From assembly GCF_001908105.1 (NCBI RefSeq), contig NZ_MKGQ01000010.1:1-17465 (forward strand): a stretch of 17,465 nucleotides of DNA, read 5' to 3'. Shown one piece after another: positions 1 to 8,000 of the stretch. The translations under genes were made by a program, and so were the position numbers. Under the pieces are notes generated by a model, which saw only the letters and a program-made list of their open reading frames with translations, made no database searches and was not told the DNA's origin. The first letter of the stretch is position 1. Each line of letters opens with the position of its first letter. The DNA is from Xenorhabdus eapokensis. Its GTDB lineage: Bacteria; Pseudomonadota; Gammaproteobacteria; Enterobacterales; Enterobacteriaceae.

Positions 1-23
1 ATGATAAAATCTTGCTGTGACAT
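1..23 (-). CDS. Start of an unidentified downstream gene (partial)
   Basis: Seven codons, reading M-S-Q-Q-D-F-I, run off the left edge on the reverse strand. The call rests on the upstream signals, not on homology. An AAGGA ribosome-binding site lies about 10 nt before the ATG, and a good sigma70-type promoter (positions 65-93) lies upstream of that. A terminator-like hairpin separates it from the siderophore operon. It is therefore probably its own transcription unit in the same direction. Nothing can be said about function. Confidence 0.45.
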
Positions 24-64
24 AGCCTTTTGTTCCTTTATTTCTCTATTTTTGACGACTTAAA

Positions 65-93
65 GTTATAAAGGAGCGGCTATGTCATTTCAA
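65..93 (-). promoter_or_regulatory. Predicted sigma70 promoter for the left-edge gene
   Basis: On the reverse strand, TTGAAA (positions 93-88) and TATAAC (70-65) each match their consensus at five of six bases and are separated by exactly 17 bp. Transcription would start near position 58, giving a short leader before the ATG at 23. It sits between the operon's 3' hairpin and the next gene. No clear Fur box overlaps it. Confidence 0.5.
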
Positions 94-126
94 CTCACCC
101 TAAAAGTCGAGCATCGCGTTAATTTA

Positions 127-156
127 GGGAAAACCAGATATTACTCTGGTTTTCCC
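127..156. terminator. Perfect 12-bp hairpin after the operon, possible terminator
   Basis: GGGAAAACCAGA (127-138) pairs perfectly with TCTGGTTTTCCC (145-156) around a 6-nt loop. It lies 35-64 nt beyond the stop codon of the last operon gene, where an intrinsic terminator is expected. Neither side has a clean U-tract (the reverse strand continues TAAATTAA), so termination may be weak, or the hairpin may instead protect the mRNA 3' end. Confidence 0.5.
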
Positions 157-190
157 CTGCTGTATTATGATTACCTATACCAATAAATGT

Positions 191-3136
191 TTAGTCTTTT
201 TTGTCAGCATAAGGACGAACATATTTCATAATACACTCCAGTTTTTCACAGGTTTCCTGCCATTCTCTTTCTGGCCTTGAATCTCTGACCAAGCCGGCAC
301 CCGCCTGAAGCCAACAACGTTCTTGATGCTGATAGAAAGAGCGTAATACCAGCGCGGCATCCAGTTTACCTGTGCTATCCAGCAGCATGACACAACCACT
401 GTAAAGCCGACGTGGTTCACCTTCATAACGAGAAATCGCTTGTAAAGCAGGTTTTTTCGGTATCCCTGACGCGGTGACGGCCGGGAATAAGGCAATAAAG
501 GCATCCCAACGATTTTTGCCTGTCTGTAGTAACCCTTTTACTCGTGATGCTAAATGTTGTACCGAACCACGTTCACGAATAGCCATAAATTCTGATGCAC
601 AAAGCGTGTCTGGCTGGCAAATCGGCGCTAATTCTTCTAATGCCAGTTTGACCGAAACCGCGTGTTCGGAAATTTCTTTTGGATCAGAAAGTAAATCGGC
701 TCGCAATTTTTGATCTTGCTCCTTGTTATGTGTCAATGCTCTGGTGCCTGCCAACGGCTGGGTATTAACCCAACCCGAACCTTCTGCCTCAACGACGGTT
801 TCTGGACTGAAACCATAAGCAGAGAAATCGCCATCACGTAAGAAGAAAGAGCGGGCAGGTGTGTTAGCCTGACGTCCCAGCCAGTAACTGTGTGTTATAT
901 CAACATTTGAACCAAGCTCAACTTTGCGTGACAGGATCACTTTTTGGTAGTGACCGGCGGTAATATCTTGAACCGCATTTGCAACGTTGTTTTGATAATT
1001 TTTTGCCGCATCTGCTGGGGTGATAATTTCCATCTCTTTTGTATAGGGGAAAGTCGGTGTGCCTAATTGATCAGCTTGCTTGATTTTCTCGCCCAATATG
1101 GAGACTTGCGCTTCTTCCAGTGTCCGTATCAGCACCTGTCCTTGAGTTATGCGTAATTCATGCTGTGGAATAGTGATTTTCATTAGCGCTTCATTTTGTT
1201 GTTCTAATGATGGCTCTAACGGTATCCCATACGTCATATGGGAAAACTCGAATAATGTTTTGCCATAAGCACGCCAGTCTTTAATCGGAACAGCATTGAG
1301 CGTTTGCTCAAGTTTTTGGCTGAGTGTATTGATATCGTATGGTTGGCGATAGCCCTGTGAATCAATCAATTGTCCCGATGCATCTGCGCTGATAGTTGCA
1401 GCACAGCCTATACCCATTGACCATTCACCTTTTATTTCGTAGAGCATACAAGGTTGTGCATCATTATCGGCAAGTAAGCGGGTAACCAGATCTAACGGAT
1501 TGCTGGTAATCGCGATCGTCTGTTCATGGTATTGCTGCATTGGGCGGTTGTTTTCTGCTTGTGCCATCTGTACTAACTGGCGTTTATCGATTTTTCCTAC
1601 TGCGGTTAATGGCCAATACGCCACAAATAACCATTGGTCAGGGATTTTATGACGCTGAACGCCTTTCTGATGCAAAAATGCTTGCATCTGTGCGGGATCG
1701 GGTTGGTTGATGCTTTTTGGCAGGCAAGCACAAATGCATTCCCCCAAAAGTTCATCAGGAACCGCGATGACAACGGCGTCATCAATATCTGGATGTTGCA
1801 GCAGCAAAGTTTCAACTTCTAGTGTTGAAATTTTTTCACCGCTGCGGTTAATTTGCTCTTTAATCCGTCCCTCAACGATCAGGTTGCCATCAGGTCTGAT
1901 GCGAACCAAATCGCCTGTGCGGTAGAATCCATCGGTGGTGAAAGCGACGGTATTGTGCTGTTCAGCACGGTAATATCCGGTAATGGTGTAGGGACCTCGT
2001 GTAATCAGTTCGCCTACCTCGCCGGATGCGACGGGTTGCAGATTAGTATCAACAATTTTGATCTCATCTTCTTCTGATAGTGGGCGCCCTTGGGTGTTAA
2101 TAACGACTTCATCAGGATCATCCAGTCGGGTATAGCAAAGCAATCCTTCCGCTGTACCAAATACCTGTTGTAAAGGACCAAGGCGTGCCATGATCTGTTC
2201 TGCCAGTTCTGGTGTTAGTCTGCCACCACCGACTTGTAAGCAACGTAAGGACGAAAGGTCACTTTGTTCCCAATCGCGCGCCTGTTCCCAGAGTCGGGCA
2301 AGAGCCGGTACGAGTGCTACATGAGTCACCTTATGCTGCTCGATCAATGGCATAGCTTCATCACAACTGGCGGTATCACTGAGAAGTACACATCCTCCCT
2401 GAGAAAGTGTGCCCAGAATACCGGGGCTGCCTAAAGTGAAATTATGGGCAACAGGCAATACGGCTAAATAAACACTTTCAGTGTCGATTGCGCACAGGCG
2501 GGCTGAAAGCACAAAATCATAGGTATAAGCATCGTGGGTACGCGGGATTAATTTGGGTGTGCCCGTTGTTCCTCCGGAAAGCAAAAGTACGGCAATATCG
2601 CCATAACCTGGACCAGGAATATTGAGTGGTTCCTCCTCAATGGAGGCGAATGGGGTAAATTCTTCAGCCTCTCCATCCACGATAATATGTTTAAGTTCGT
2701 CACAAGATGCTGCAACTTCCCGCGCCATTTCTCGATAATCAAAACCGTGGATACAATCAGGAATAATATAAGCTACCGGACGTGCAATCTGGCAAAGCGC
2801 ATGAACATCATGTGCCCGTTGGGTAGGCATTAATAATACGGGGTGAGCACCTAGTCTGAACAAGGCAAAACAGGTGACAACAAAGGAGATACGGTTAGGG
2901 AGCTGTACCATAACATTATCACCACGGCGTATTCCACGATGAGACAATCCGCTAGCTAACCTTTCCGCAGATTGATGGAGTTCATGGTAAGTTAGCCGTT
3001 GTTCTTGATCAATCAACGCGGTTTTATCTCCCCAGATACTGGACCATCCGGCAAGCTGCTGATCCAGCGTTTTGCCATTCCAAAGATAATTGGGTGTCAT
3101 AGTCAGTGTTTTTCCTAGGATAGAAAAAGGTGCCAT
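191..3136 (-). CDS. Fused salicyl-AMP ligase / salicylate synthase
   Basis: This 981-aa protein joins two steps that are separate genes in the yersiniabactin locus. Residues 1-525 are an aryl-acid adenylating enzyme of the DhbE/EntE/YbtE family: P-loop SGGTTGTPK (187-195), aryl-binding HNF (231-233), VFGTAEG (325-331), YRTGD (405-409) and catalytic Lys515 in GKIDKRQL. Residues from about 540 to the end are a chorismate-utilising salicylate synthase (Irp9/YbtS/MbtI family). The general-base Lys732 is in QKVILSR, followed by GFSPE (Glu779), PLAGTR (794-799), metal-ligand Glu824, SVQHL (858-862), TASGIPK (888-894), LYSG (911-914) and Glu961/Glu964. Every expected catalytic motif is present, so both halves look active: chorismate to salicylate plus pyruvate, then salicylate to salicyl-AMP for loading an aryl carrier. 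The start at 3136 is chosen because AAGGAG lies 8 nt upstream and its ATG shares one base with the thioesterase stop (TAATG). The longer open frame starting at 3247 would overlap the thioesterase by about 110 bp without adding conserved sequence. Confidence 0.93.
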   Translation of the reverse strand: MAPFSILGKTLTMTPNYLWNGKTLDQQLAGWSSIWGDKTALIDQEQRLTYHELHQSAERLASGLSHRGIRRGDNVMVQLPNRISFVVTCFALFRLGAHPVLLMPTQRAHDVHALCQIARPVAYIIPDCIHGFDYREMAREVAASCDELKHIIVDGEAEEFTPFASIEEEPLNIPGPGYGDIAVLLLSGGTTGTPKLIPRTHDAYTYDFVLSARLCAIDTESVYLAVLPVAHNFTLGSPGILGTLSQGGCVLLSDTASCDEAMPLIEQHKVTHVALVPALARLWEQARDWEQSDLSSLRCLQVGGGRLTPELAEQIMARLGPLQQVFGTAEGLLCYTRLDDPDEVVINTQGRPLSEEDEIKIVDTNLQPVASGEVGELITRGPYTITGYYRAEQHNTVAFTTDGFYRTGDLVRIRPDGNLIVEGRIKEQINRSGEKISTLEVETLLLQHPDIDDAVVIAVPDELLGECICACLPKSINQPDPAQMQAFLHQKGVQRHKIPDQWLFVAYWPLTAVGKIDKRQLVQMAQAENNRPMQQYHEQTIAITSNPLDLVTRLLADNDAQPCMLYEIKGEWSMGIGCAATISADASGQLIDSQGYRQPYDINTLSQKLEQTLNAVPIKDWRAYGKTLFEFSHMTYGIPLEPSLEQQNEALMKITIPQHELRITQGQVLIRTLEEAQVSILGEKIKQADQLGTPTFPYTKEMEIITPADAAKNYQNNVANAVQDITAGHYQKVILSRKVELGSNVDITHSYWLGRQANTPARSFFLRDGDFSAYGFSPETVVEAEGSGWVNTQPLAGTRALTHNKEQDQKLRADLLSDPKEISEHAVSVKLALEELAPICQPDTLCASEFMAIRERGSVQHLASRVKGLLQTGKNRWDAFIALFPAVTASGIPKKPALQAISRYEGEPRRLYSGCVMLLDSTGKLDAALVLRSFYQHQERCWLQAGAGLVRDSRPEREWQETCEKLECIMKYVRPYADKKD

Positions 3137-3939
3137 TATGCGAACTCCTTTGAATAAACATATTGCATAAATTGGGTAATGTGATGAATAAAGCTTTGTG
3201 GCTTTTGCGTAATGTAAAAATGATCGCCGGCCATCTCCTGGCAGCAATACGTAAGGTTTTGCTTGTCACTTGCCAGCCAATGATGCCATTGCTGAACTTC
3301 CAAAGCGGAAGCCTCTTTATCTTCGTTGCCATAAAGCAACAACGTGGGTGTTTGTAGTTTTACTGGATCAGGTTGAATAGCGTGGTAATAGTGTTCTGTA
3401 GCAAAAAAATCAGCCCGTAACATAGGTAAAAACAGGGCAAGTAATTCGGGATCTGCCTGTAAAATCGGGCTGCAACCACCGATATCAATCAGTTGCTCAA
3501 TGAATTCATGATCAGGCAATCCACTCAGTTGGCGGCGGGATTGAAGATGGGGAGCATGACATCCCGAAAGTACCAATGCCTTGGGGGCACAGTTATATTG
3601 TTCAAGGCATCGGCAGGTTTCAAAAGCGACCTGAGCCCCCATACTGTGGCCGGCCAGTATCAGCTTCTCTCTCTGTGCGGGAGTCAATGATCGGATCACA
3701 TCAGCAAGTGACTGAGCCAATGGCGTAATGCGGGTAACCGCATGTTCATTCATACGGCTGTCACGTCCGGGGTAAATCACCAGTGAAACAGCGATATCTG
3801 GATTTTCCAGTACAGACCATTGACGGAATGCGCTGCTGCTGCCCCCAGCAAAGGGGCAGATTAATAGCGTGTATTTGGGTTCGCCACGAGGTGTCAGACA
3901 CGGGCGGATCATCGGATGTGCGGGGAGTGCCCAATTCAT
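3136..3939 (-). CDS. ybtT: Type II (editing) thioesterase, Irp4/YbtT-like
   Basis: A 267-aa alpha/beta hydrolase of the external thioesterase family that accompanies NRPS/PKS operons. The N-terminal LLICPFAGGSSSAFRQW resembles the family's oxyanion-hole region. The nucleophile is Ser99 in AGHSMGA, the acid is Asp207 in YGNED, and the base is His240 in AGDHFYI, so the catalytic triad is complete. Length is normal for the family. Its expected role is hydrolysing misprimed acyl or aberrant aminoacyl groups from the carrier proteins of the megasynthase, in the cytoplasm. It starts 14 nt after the reductase stop with an AAGGA that overlaps that stop, and ends in a TAATG overlap with the ligase/synthase gene. 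It does not duplicate the TE domain at the end of the megasynthase, which releases the product. Confidence 0.9.
   Translation of the reverse strand: MNWALPAHPMIRPCLTPRGEPKYTLLICPFAGGSSSAFRQWSVLENPDIAVSLVIYPGRDSRMNEHAVTRITPLAQSLADVIRSLTPAQREKLILAGHSMGAQVAFETCRCLEQYNCAPKALVLSGCHAPHLQSRRQLSGLPDHEFIEQLIDIGGCSPILQADPELLALFLPMLRADFFATEHYYHAIQPDPVKLQTPTLLLYGNEDKEASALEVQQWHHWLASDKQNLTYCCQEMAGDHFYITQKPQSFIHHITQFMQYVYSKEFA
3145..3150 (-). promoter_or_regulatory. Ribosome-binding site fixing the fusion-gene start
   Basis: AAGGAG on the reverse strand, 8 nt before the ATG at 3136 and inside the last codons of the thioesterase gene. It supports the internal start over the upstream ATG at 3247, and fits termination-reinitiation coupling through the TAATG junction. 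Confidence 0.7.
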
Positions 3940-3953
3940 AGCAGCATTCTTCC

Positions 3954-5051
3954 TTAATGATTATCAACAGGTAGCATCAATTGAACAGGATCAATCCAGA
4001 CCGGTGGCTGTAAATCCTGAGTAACTGGCTCTCCCATCATGCGTAAAATTTGTTGCCACAAGTCGGCCAACCGCAATTGGTAGTCGTAGCTAAAAGCAGG
4101 GGGGCAGAGTGCGCCATTCAATACTGAACCTAAGGTATTTAGTAGCAATGCCACACCTTCGGCACCATCACATTCAAATGCTGTCATCCAATTTGGCGTT
4201 GCCGGACAAAGAACTTGTGATGTTGTTTGGTGCAGATAGGCACCATCCGGCTGACTGGCCGTCAGATAGAGACTCTGACCATTATTCAGATGATTCGGGG
4301 CATGAAGAACCGGTGTCCAGATCACCGGCCCATAACTGGCTTCCTGCGTAAGATAACCGGCCGGCCAAATCAGCGTCATTTTATGCATAGCAAGGTTGTG
4401 CATATCGGGATCTCTGGGATCCAGATAAGATTGAACGTCTAGCGCTATGGTCGTTCCTGCAAAGCGCAGTTCAAAGCCATGAAACACATTATTCCGTTGC
4501 CCCATATAGGCAACCTCGATCTGTTCCGGGCAATGATTGGCCTGTAACAACAGATCAAGTGCGGAAAACAGTAACTGGCGGCTGGTTGTCAGATAGCCAC
4601 TTACCGGACGTTGCTGTGATAAGTGACTGATTTGATGAGCAGCATGTAACCAACTTCTGCCGGCATGGCATTGGCTGTAAAAGCTGTTTACCCAAAACAT
4701 AACATTATGCTTGTTAGCGGCTGACTGGTGTCTTTTGATCGCTTCTGCACCAAGAGGGTGCTCCTGAATGACAGAAATACCACGTGCCAATAATGCCTGG
4801 GTTAATTGATCACCTGTACCGCCGATCACTTCTGCGCGTATGACCACACAGGCAATATCGATCTCATCCGGCAATTCATCCAATGAGCGGAATAGGGGCA
4901 CATTGAAATCGTGGGCAAGCTGCTGCGAACGAGGGCTTCCTTGCGCCAGAATACCGACCAGTTCCAGATCTGACTGAGGCTGTAGAAACGCATTAAGATA
5001 CAGTTCACCAAATTTCGAACCGACAATCAGAACCCGCCGTGGCTTTATCAT
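3954..5051 (-). CDS. irp3: Thiazolinyl imide reductase, Irp3/YbtU-like
   Basis: A 365-aa Gfo/Idh/MocA-like oxidoreductase. The N-terminal Rossmann motif VLIVGSKFGE (7-16) binds NADPH. The EHPLG segment (His98) and Tyr125 match the two residues proposed as acid catalysts in Yersinia Irp3 (His101 and Tyr128, from memory), offset by three. In yersiniabactin and pyochelin assembly this family reduces one carrier-bound thiazoline to a thiazolidine, so at least one reduced ring is expected in the product. The ATG overlaps the megasynthase TGA in an ATGA junction, with AAGGAG 5 nt upstream inside the last megasynthase codons, so translation is probably coupled. Length is typical and no defect is visible. 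Confidence 0.92.
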   Translation of the reverse strand: MIKPRRVLIVGSKFGELYLNAFLQPQSDLELVGILAQGSPRSQQLAHDFNVPLFRSLDELPDEIDIACVVIRAEVIGGTGDQLTQALLARGISVIQEHPLGAEAIKRHQSAANKHNVMFWVNSFYSQCHAGRSWLHAAHQISHLSQQRPVSGYLTTSRQLLFSALDLLLQANHCPEQIEVAYMGQRNNVFHGFELRFAGTTIALDVQSYLDPRDPDMHNLAMHKMTLIWPAGYLTQEASYGPVIWTPVLHAPNHLNNGQSLYLTASQPDGAYLHQTTSQVLCPATPNWMTAFECDGAEGVALLLNTLGSVLNGALCPPAFSYDYQLRLADLWQQILRMMGEPVTQDLQPPVWIDPVQLMLPVDNH

Positions 5052-8000
5052 ATGTTCTCCTTAACGGGCTTAACAGTTGGGACTGAATTCAGGATGTTTT
5101 TCAGACACGCAACCAGAGAGCCGACATGTGTGTGTTGGAATAGGCTGTAATGATCACCATCAAGTTGTGTCACATTGACTGGCCCGAAAGCCTGCCAACC
5201 AAGATCAGTTGAGGTGATGGTGGTTGGATCGAGGTAAGCCATAAAATCAGGCAATGCCTGTTTTGCCCGAATAAGGCAGAAAGGTTGTGGAGTTTGTGGT
5301 GGACAATAGTCAAGCAATGCCCGCAGATTATGCTGCCATACGGCATAAAGCTCAGTCAGTGAGCTATCGATTTGTGCAGATTGCGGTAAGGCTTTGTGCA
5401 GAGCTTGCAGGAAGGTTTCCGTGTTTGCTGCGATAACACTGTTATCCAGTTCCAGCCCAGGGAATTGTCCCTGTAAATCGAGCAGGAAATGATGATGACA
5501 GAATGCATTATCCAGCGTCAGATCCGGGCGCACATTCGGAGCGAAACTATCAATCAGAATGCAATGGGAAACACTTTCACCGGCAGCACGTAATTGGTGA
5601 GCCATTTCATAGGCGACTAATCCACCAAAAGACCAGCCCGCCAGCGCGTAAGGTCCTTTAGGTTGGAAATGACGGATCTGGCTGATGTAATCAGCAGCCA
5701 GCGCATCGACAGAAGGTTTGTCGGTGTTCATGCTCTCAGGCGCAAATGCCAGACCAATTATGGGTTGGGCACCAAAATTGGCTGCTAAATGACGATATCC
5801 TAACAAATGTCCACCAATGGGATGGACGATAAACAAGGTTGCTTGTTCTAAGGTAGATCGTTCTAAGGTAGATCGTTCTAAGGTAGATCGTTCAATGTTT
5901 CCCTTGTTCAGTATCACGCCTTGGCAAGCATTTTTGGGTTGATGCTCAATAAATTCTGCCAATGAATGTACGGTATCGTAAGTTTGCAACAGGCTGAGTG
6001 GGTATTGGCGATTAAATGTCTGATTAATTTGCACCATTAATCGCACCGCTGCCAGAGAATCCCCCCCAAGGGTAAAGAAACTTTCATGCACGTTAATATT
6101 TTGCTGCTCTAATACTGATTGCCAAAGGTTTAATACTGTCTGTCCTGTCGCGCTGAGTGTCACTGATGGGATTGAATCACCTTCTTGCGTTTTTTCAGCC
6201 AGAGTAATCAATGTACGCCTGTCGATTTTACCGTTATCAGATACGGGTATGGTATCGAGCATGATAAATCGTTGTGGGCACATCCAAATTGGCAATGTTT
6301 GCTGCAACCAGTGCGGTAATATCGGTAACAGTTCGGTAGATACTGGCGCAGTATCGGTCAAACGTAAACCTGCGACGAGTTGCAATGCCCCGTTTGACGT
6401 CGTATGTGCAAATACTATCGCTTGTTGTATATCAGGGTGTTCATATAAGCGATGCTCGATTTCGCCCAATTCAATCCGGTAGCCCCGAATTTTAATCTGG
6501 TGATCATTGCGCCCCAAAAATTCGATATTACCGTCTGGTCGCCAGCGACCTAAATCCCCTGTGCGGTAAAGCCGCTCGCCTGTTTGAGGATGCGTGATAA
6601 ATGCTTGTTGCGTTTTTTCTGCATCCGCCCAATAACCCAATGCGAGTCCTTGCCCACCAATATAAAGCTCGCCAGTTACCCAGACCGGACAAGGTGACAG
6701 TGTTGAATTAAGCACATAGAACGTCTGATTAGCCAAAGGCTTGCCATAGGGAATGCTGCGCCAATTAGGATCGATGTGGGCGATAGGATAAGCAATAGAC
6801 CATATTGAGGCTTCAGTTGCACCACCCAAACTGAGCAAGTTAAGCGCAGGGTGAAGGGCAGACAATTTTGCGGGCAAATGGGTGGGTATCCAATCCCCAC
6901 TCATTAATATCCAGCGCAGGCTATTCAGGGAATGAGGATAACTACGGGCATACTCCTCAAGCAGTTGCACAAATGCTGGTACGGAGTTCCAGACAGTAAC
7001 CGATTCTTGCTGTAACCATGTCAGTAGTTTGTCAGGCTGCCGAGTGTCACCAGGGGCAGGAATAACCAGTTTTGCCCCACAGCTCAACGTGCCGAACAGG
7101 TCATAAACGGAAAGATCGAATGTTAACTCTGATATTGCCAGCACGCTATCGTGCTCATTGAGTGCAATGCGTTGGTTAATATCCAGAATAGTGTTGACTG
7201 CGCCCTGATGGTCTATCATTACGCCTTTTGGTTTTCCGGTGGAGCCGGAGGTGAAGATAACATAGGCTAAATCGTCTGGACGTACAGATAAATGTGGCTC
7301 TGCGGTTACGGTTAAGCTATTGAGCAATGTCTCATCCAGAGAGATGAGATGGATATGTTCAGGCCAACTTATCTGTTGAGCAAACTTAGGCTGCGTCAGT
7401 ACGGTATTCACTTCCCCTGATGCCAATAGCTGATGGATCCGCGGTTGCGGATAACTGGCATCAATAGGCAGATAAGCCCGTCCTGCTAATAAAATCGCCA
7501 GCACTGCGACAACCTGTTCCCAGCCTTTTTCCATTACCACCCCGATCAGGGATGAAGCCTGATTTTCCTGTGCTTGCAGATGCGCTGCCAGCCTCAGGCT
7601 GTGTGACCACAAAGTACGATAGTCAATCTGACGAGAGGGATCAACCACAGCGGTACGTTGGGGATAACGATTTACCGCCTGTTCAATCAGCGAGCAAAGC
7701 GTGTGTGGAGGAAAAACATTTTTTGTCGCATTACTGTTCTGACATAAAGCGAGATCATTTGTTGGCAGCCAGTCAGGAAGCGGCGTGCTCCATTGGTAGT
7801 CCGGTTCAAGCAAGGCAATGACACAAGCCTGATAATGGGCGAACATATTTTTTGCAACCTGAGGTTGGAACAGTTGTGGCAGGATAGCCCATTGTATGGT
7901 GACACCACCTTCTGCACCGGAAATTAACATACAGTCGAGATAAACATGGGGAGTTTGCGCGCCAAAGAGATTCAGTGTGCCTAACCCTGACGGTCCTTTG

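Noticed and set aside
82..186. Forward-strand 34-codon ORF with a well-placed AAGGAG
   Set aside because: It lies on top of the predicted reverse-strand promoter and of the hairpin, resembles no family I know, and its apparent SD sits in the spacer between the -10 and -35 boxes. Coincidence is the simpler reading.
3137..3247. N-terminal extension of the ligase/synthase to the ATG at 3247
   Set aside because: The extra 37 residues overlap the thioesterase gene in another frame and have no ligase-like sequence, while the ATG at 3136 has a proper AAGGAG and coupling.
3952..3966. Fur-box-like TGATAATCATTAAGG at the reductase/thioesterase junction
   Set aside because: The first half matches a Fur half-site well but the second is degraded, it codes for the last residues of the reductase plus its stop, and no promoter surrounds it inside a tightly coupled operon.
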